The position numbers were made by a program, and so were the translations under genes. Of a stretch of DNA of 6,185 nt, positions 5,486 to 6,185 are shown piece by piece. The DNA comes from an uncultured Clostridia bacterium. GTDB taxonomy: Bacteria > Bacillota > Clostridia > Oscillospirales > Acutalibacteraceae. The stretch lies in assembly GCA_946186725.1 (NCBI GenBank), contig CAMHOI010000065.1, positions 1-6,185 of the forward strand. The letters run 5' to 3'. The notes beneath the pieces were generated by a model. It saw only the letters and a program-made list of their open reading frames with translations, was not told the DNA's origin and did not search any database. Positions within the stretch are counted from its first letter, which is position 1; every line of letters starts with the position of its first letter.

Positions 5486-5517
5486 AGTATAGTAACAGAC
5501 TCCGCTGAAAAAATCCA
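5486..5517 (-). promoter_or_regulatory. Candidate promoter of the penicillin-binding protein gene
   Basis: In the 85-bp AT-rich gap after eda, the minus strand has TGT-TACTAT (-10 at 5494-5489 with TG extension), overlapping a second possible box TATACT (5491-5486). TGGATT (5517-5512) lies 17 bp upstream of TACTAT as a weak -35 (three of six). This would give a leader of roughly 30 nt before the TTG start. No clear terminator is seen after eda, so read-through from eda is also possible. Confidence 0.42.
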
Positions 5518-5536
5518 GTTACAGTTTTTTAACCTT

Positions 5537-6172
5537 TCAGCCCCGCACGCTCTTGACCTTTTCGACGGCGCGGCGGCAACGCTCGGTGATCTCGGCCCAG
5601 TTGCCCTCTTTGATGAGGGAACGCTCGGCCAGATAGCTGGCGCCGCAGGCAAAGATGCAGGAGAGCTTGAGATACTCCTCCAGATTGTCGGGCGAGACGC
5701 CGCCCGTGGGCATGAAGCGAACCATGGTGAAGGGGGCGGCAAGGGCCTTGATGGTCTTGGCGCCGCCGAAATTGGAAGCGGGGAAGAACTTGAGCCATGT
5801 CAGGCCCATGGAGACGGCCTTGGTGATCTCGGTGGGGGTGACCACACCGGGCAGATAGTCGACCCCGTGGGACTGGCACACGGCGGCCACGTCGGGGTCC
5901 AGTCCGGGGCTGACGATGAAGCGGCTGCCCGCTGCGACGGCGGCTTCTGCGGCGTCGGCGTTCAGCACGGTGCCGGCGCCCACCATCATCTGCGGACAGG
6001 CCTTGGCCACGGCGGCGATGGCGTCCCTGCCGGCGGCAGTACGCATGGTGATCTCGGCGGCGTTGACCCCGCCGGCCAACAGGGCCTCGGCAAGCGGACT
6101 GGCGTCGGCGGCGTCGTCGATGACGACGACGGGAAGGACGCCGAGTTGAGCGATCTGTTCACGGACAGTCAT
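5537..6172 (-). CDS. eda: KDPG/KHG aldolase (2-dehydro-3-deoxy-phosphogluconate aldolase)
   Basis: A complete 211-residue class I aldolase. It cleaves 2-keto-3-deoxy-6-phosphogluconate to pyruvate and glyceraldehyde 3-phosphate (and often 4-hydroxy-2-oxoglutarate) in the cytoplasm, serving the Entner-Doudoroff route and hexuronate catabolism. The active site aligns with E. coli Eda at a constant offset of five residues: Glu40 and Arg44 in AEITMRT, Thr68 in GAGTV, Pro89 in SPG, the Schiff-base Lys128 and Phe130 in LKFFPA, the phosphate-binding PTGGV (155-159) and Ser179 in GAS. The ATG at 6172 is preceded by GGAG with a 9-nt spacer at the very edge of the window. Its upstream neighbour is not visible, so whether it belongs to a sugar-acid operon (for instance with a KDG kinase) cannot be told. 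The penicillin-binding protein gene follows 85 bp downstream in the same direction; a functional link is not suggested. Confidence 0.97.
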   Translation of the reverse strand: MTVREQIAQLGVLPVVVIDDAADASPLAEALLAGGVNAAEITMRTAAGRDAIAAVAKACPQMMVGAGTVLNADAAEAAVAAGSRFIVSPGLDPDVAAVCQSHGVDYLPGVVTPTEITKAVSMGLTWLKFFPASNFGGAKTIKALAAPFTMVRFMPTGGVSPDNLEEYLKLSCIFACGASYLAERSLIKEGNWAEITERCRRAVEKVKSVRG

Positions 6173-6185
6173 AAAAGCATTCTCC

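Noticed and set aside
2551..5508. A plus-strand open frame of 985 codons lying antisense to the whole penicillin-binding protein gene
   Set aside because: The opposite strand encodes a protein with every GT51 and transpeptidase motif. The antisense product is Gly/Ala/Val/Leu-rich with no recognisable domain, and it is a by-product of high GC and strong codon bias.
5452..5536. Terminator between eda and the penicillin-binding protein gene
   Set aside because: Only short arms (GTAAC/GTTAC with a 21-nt loop) and a T-run not placed after a GC stem were found; this is not a convincing intrinsic terminator.

Overview
The window is GC-rich coding DNA interrupted by short AT-rich intergenic stretches. 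It looks like a chromosomal segment from a low-complexity-rich, high-GC member of the Firmicutes, most likely class Clostridia (for example an Oscillospiraceae-like gut bacterium). This rests on strong AGGAGG-type ribosome binding sites, a class A penicillin-binding protein with the cysteine-containing C-terminal segment seen in Gram-positive homologues, and a Flavodoxin_4-type protein. The taxonomic placement is inference; there is no rRNA or other marker gene here.

Left part (1-2425): a TetR-family repressor gene runs off the left edge on the minus strand. Divergent from it is a probable two-gene plus-strand operon, an uncharacterised GT-B-like glycosyltransferase (439-1917) and a small flavodoxin (1952-2425), 34 bp apart. 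The 228-bp AT-rich divergent region holds a well-formed promoter for the repressor (TTGACA-17 bp-TACATT, extended -10), with a 17-bp perfect palindrome and a third half-site over its start region, a classic autoregulatory TetR arrangement. A separate promoter (TTGACA-17 bp-TACGCT with TG extension) serves the glycosyltransferase gene.

Middle (2426-2574): a convergent intergenic region with a strong intrinsic terminator. Its T-tract orientation shows that it ends the minus-strand penicillin-binding protein gene. A weaker plus-strand hairpin may end the flavodoxin operon.

Right part (2575-6172, minus strand): a bifunctional peptidoglycan glycosyltransferase/transpeptidase (PBP1A type) with all catalytic motifs intact. 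It has two odd tails: an N-terminal cytoplasmic tract of eleven VDRT-type hexapeptide repeats and an extracytoplasmic C-terminal Ser/Gly/Glu/Thr/Pro tract with pentapeptide repeats. Upstream of it, in the same direction, is a complete KDPG/KHG aldolase gene (eda) starting 13 bp from the right edge. An 85-bp gap with a candidate promoter separates the two, so they may be independently transcribed.

No mobile element, CRISPR array, tRNA or rRNA was seen. The points most worth a second look are the hexapeptide-repeat tail of the penicillin-binding protein and the TetR/glycosyltransferase/flavodoxin locus.
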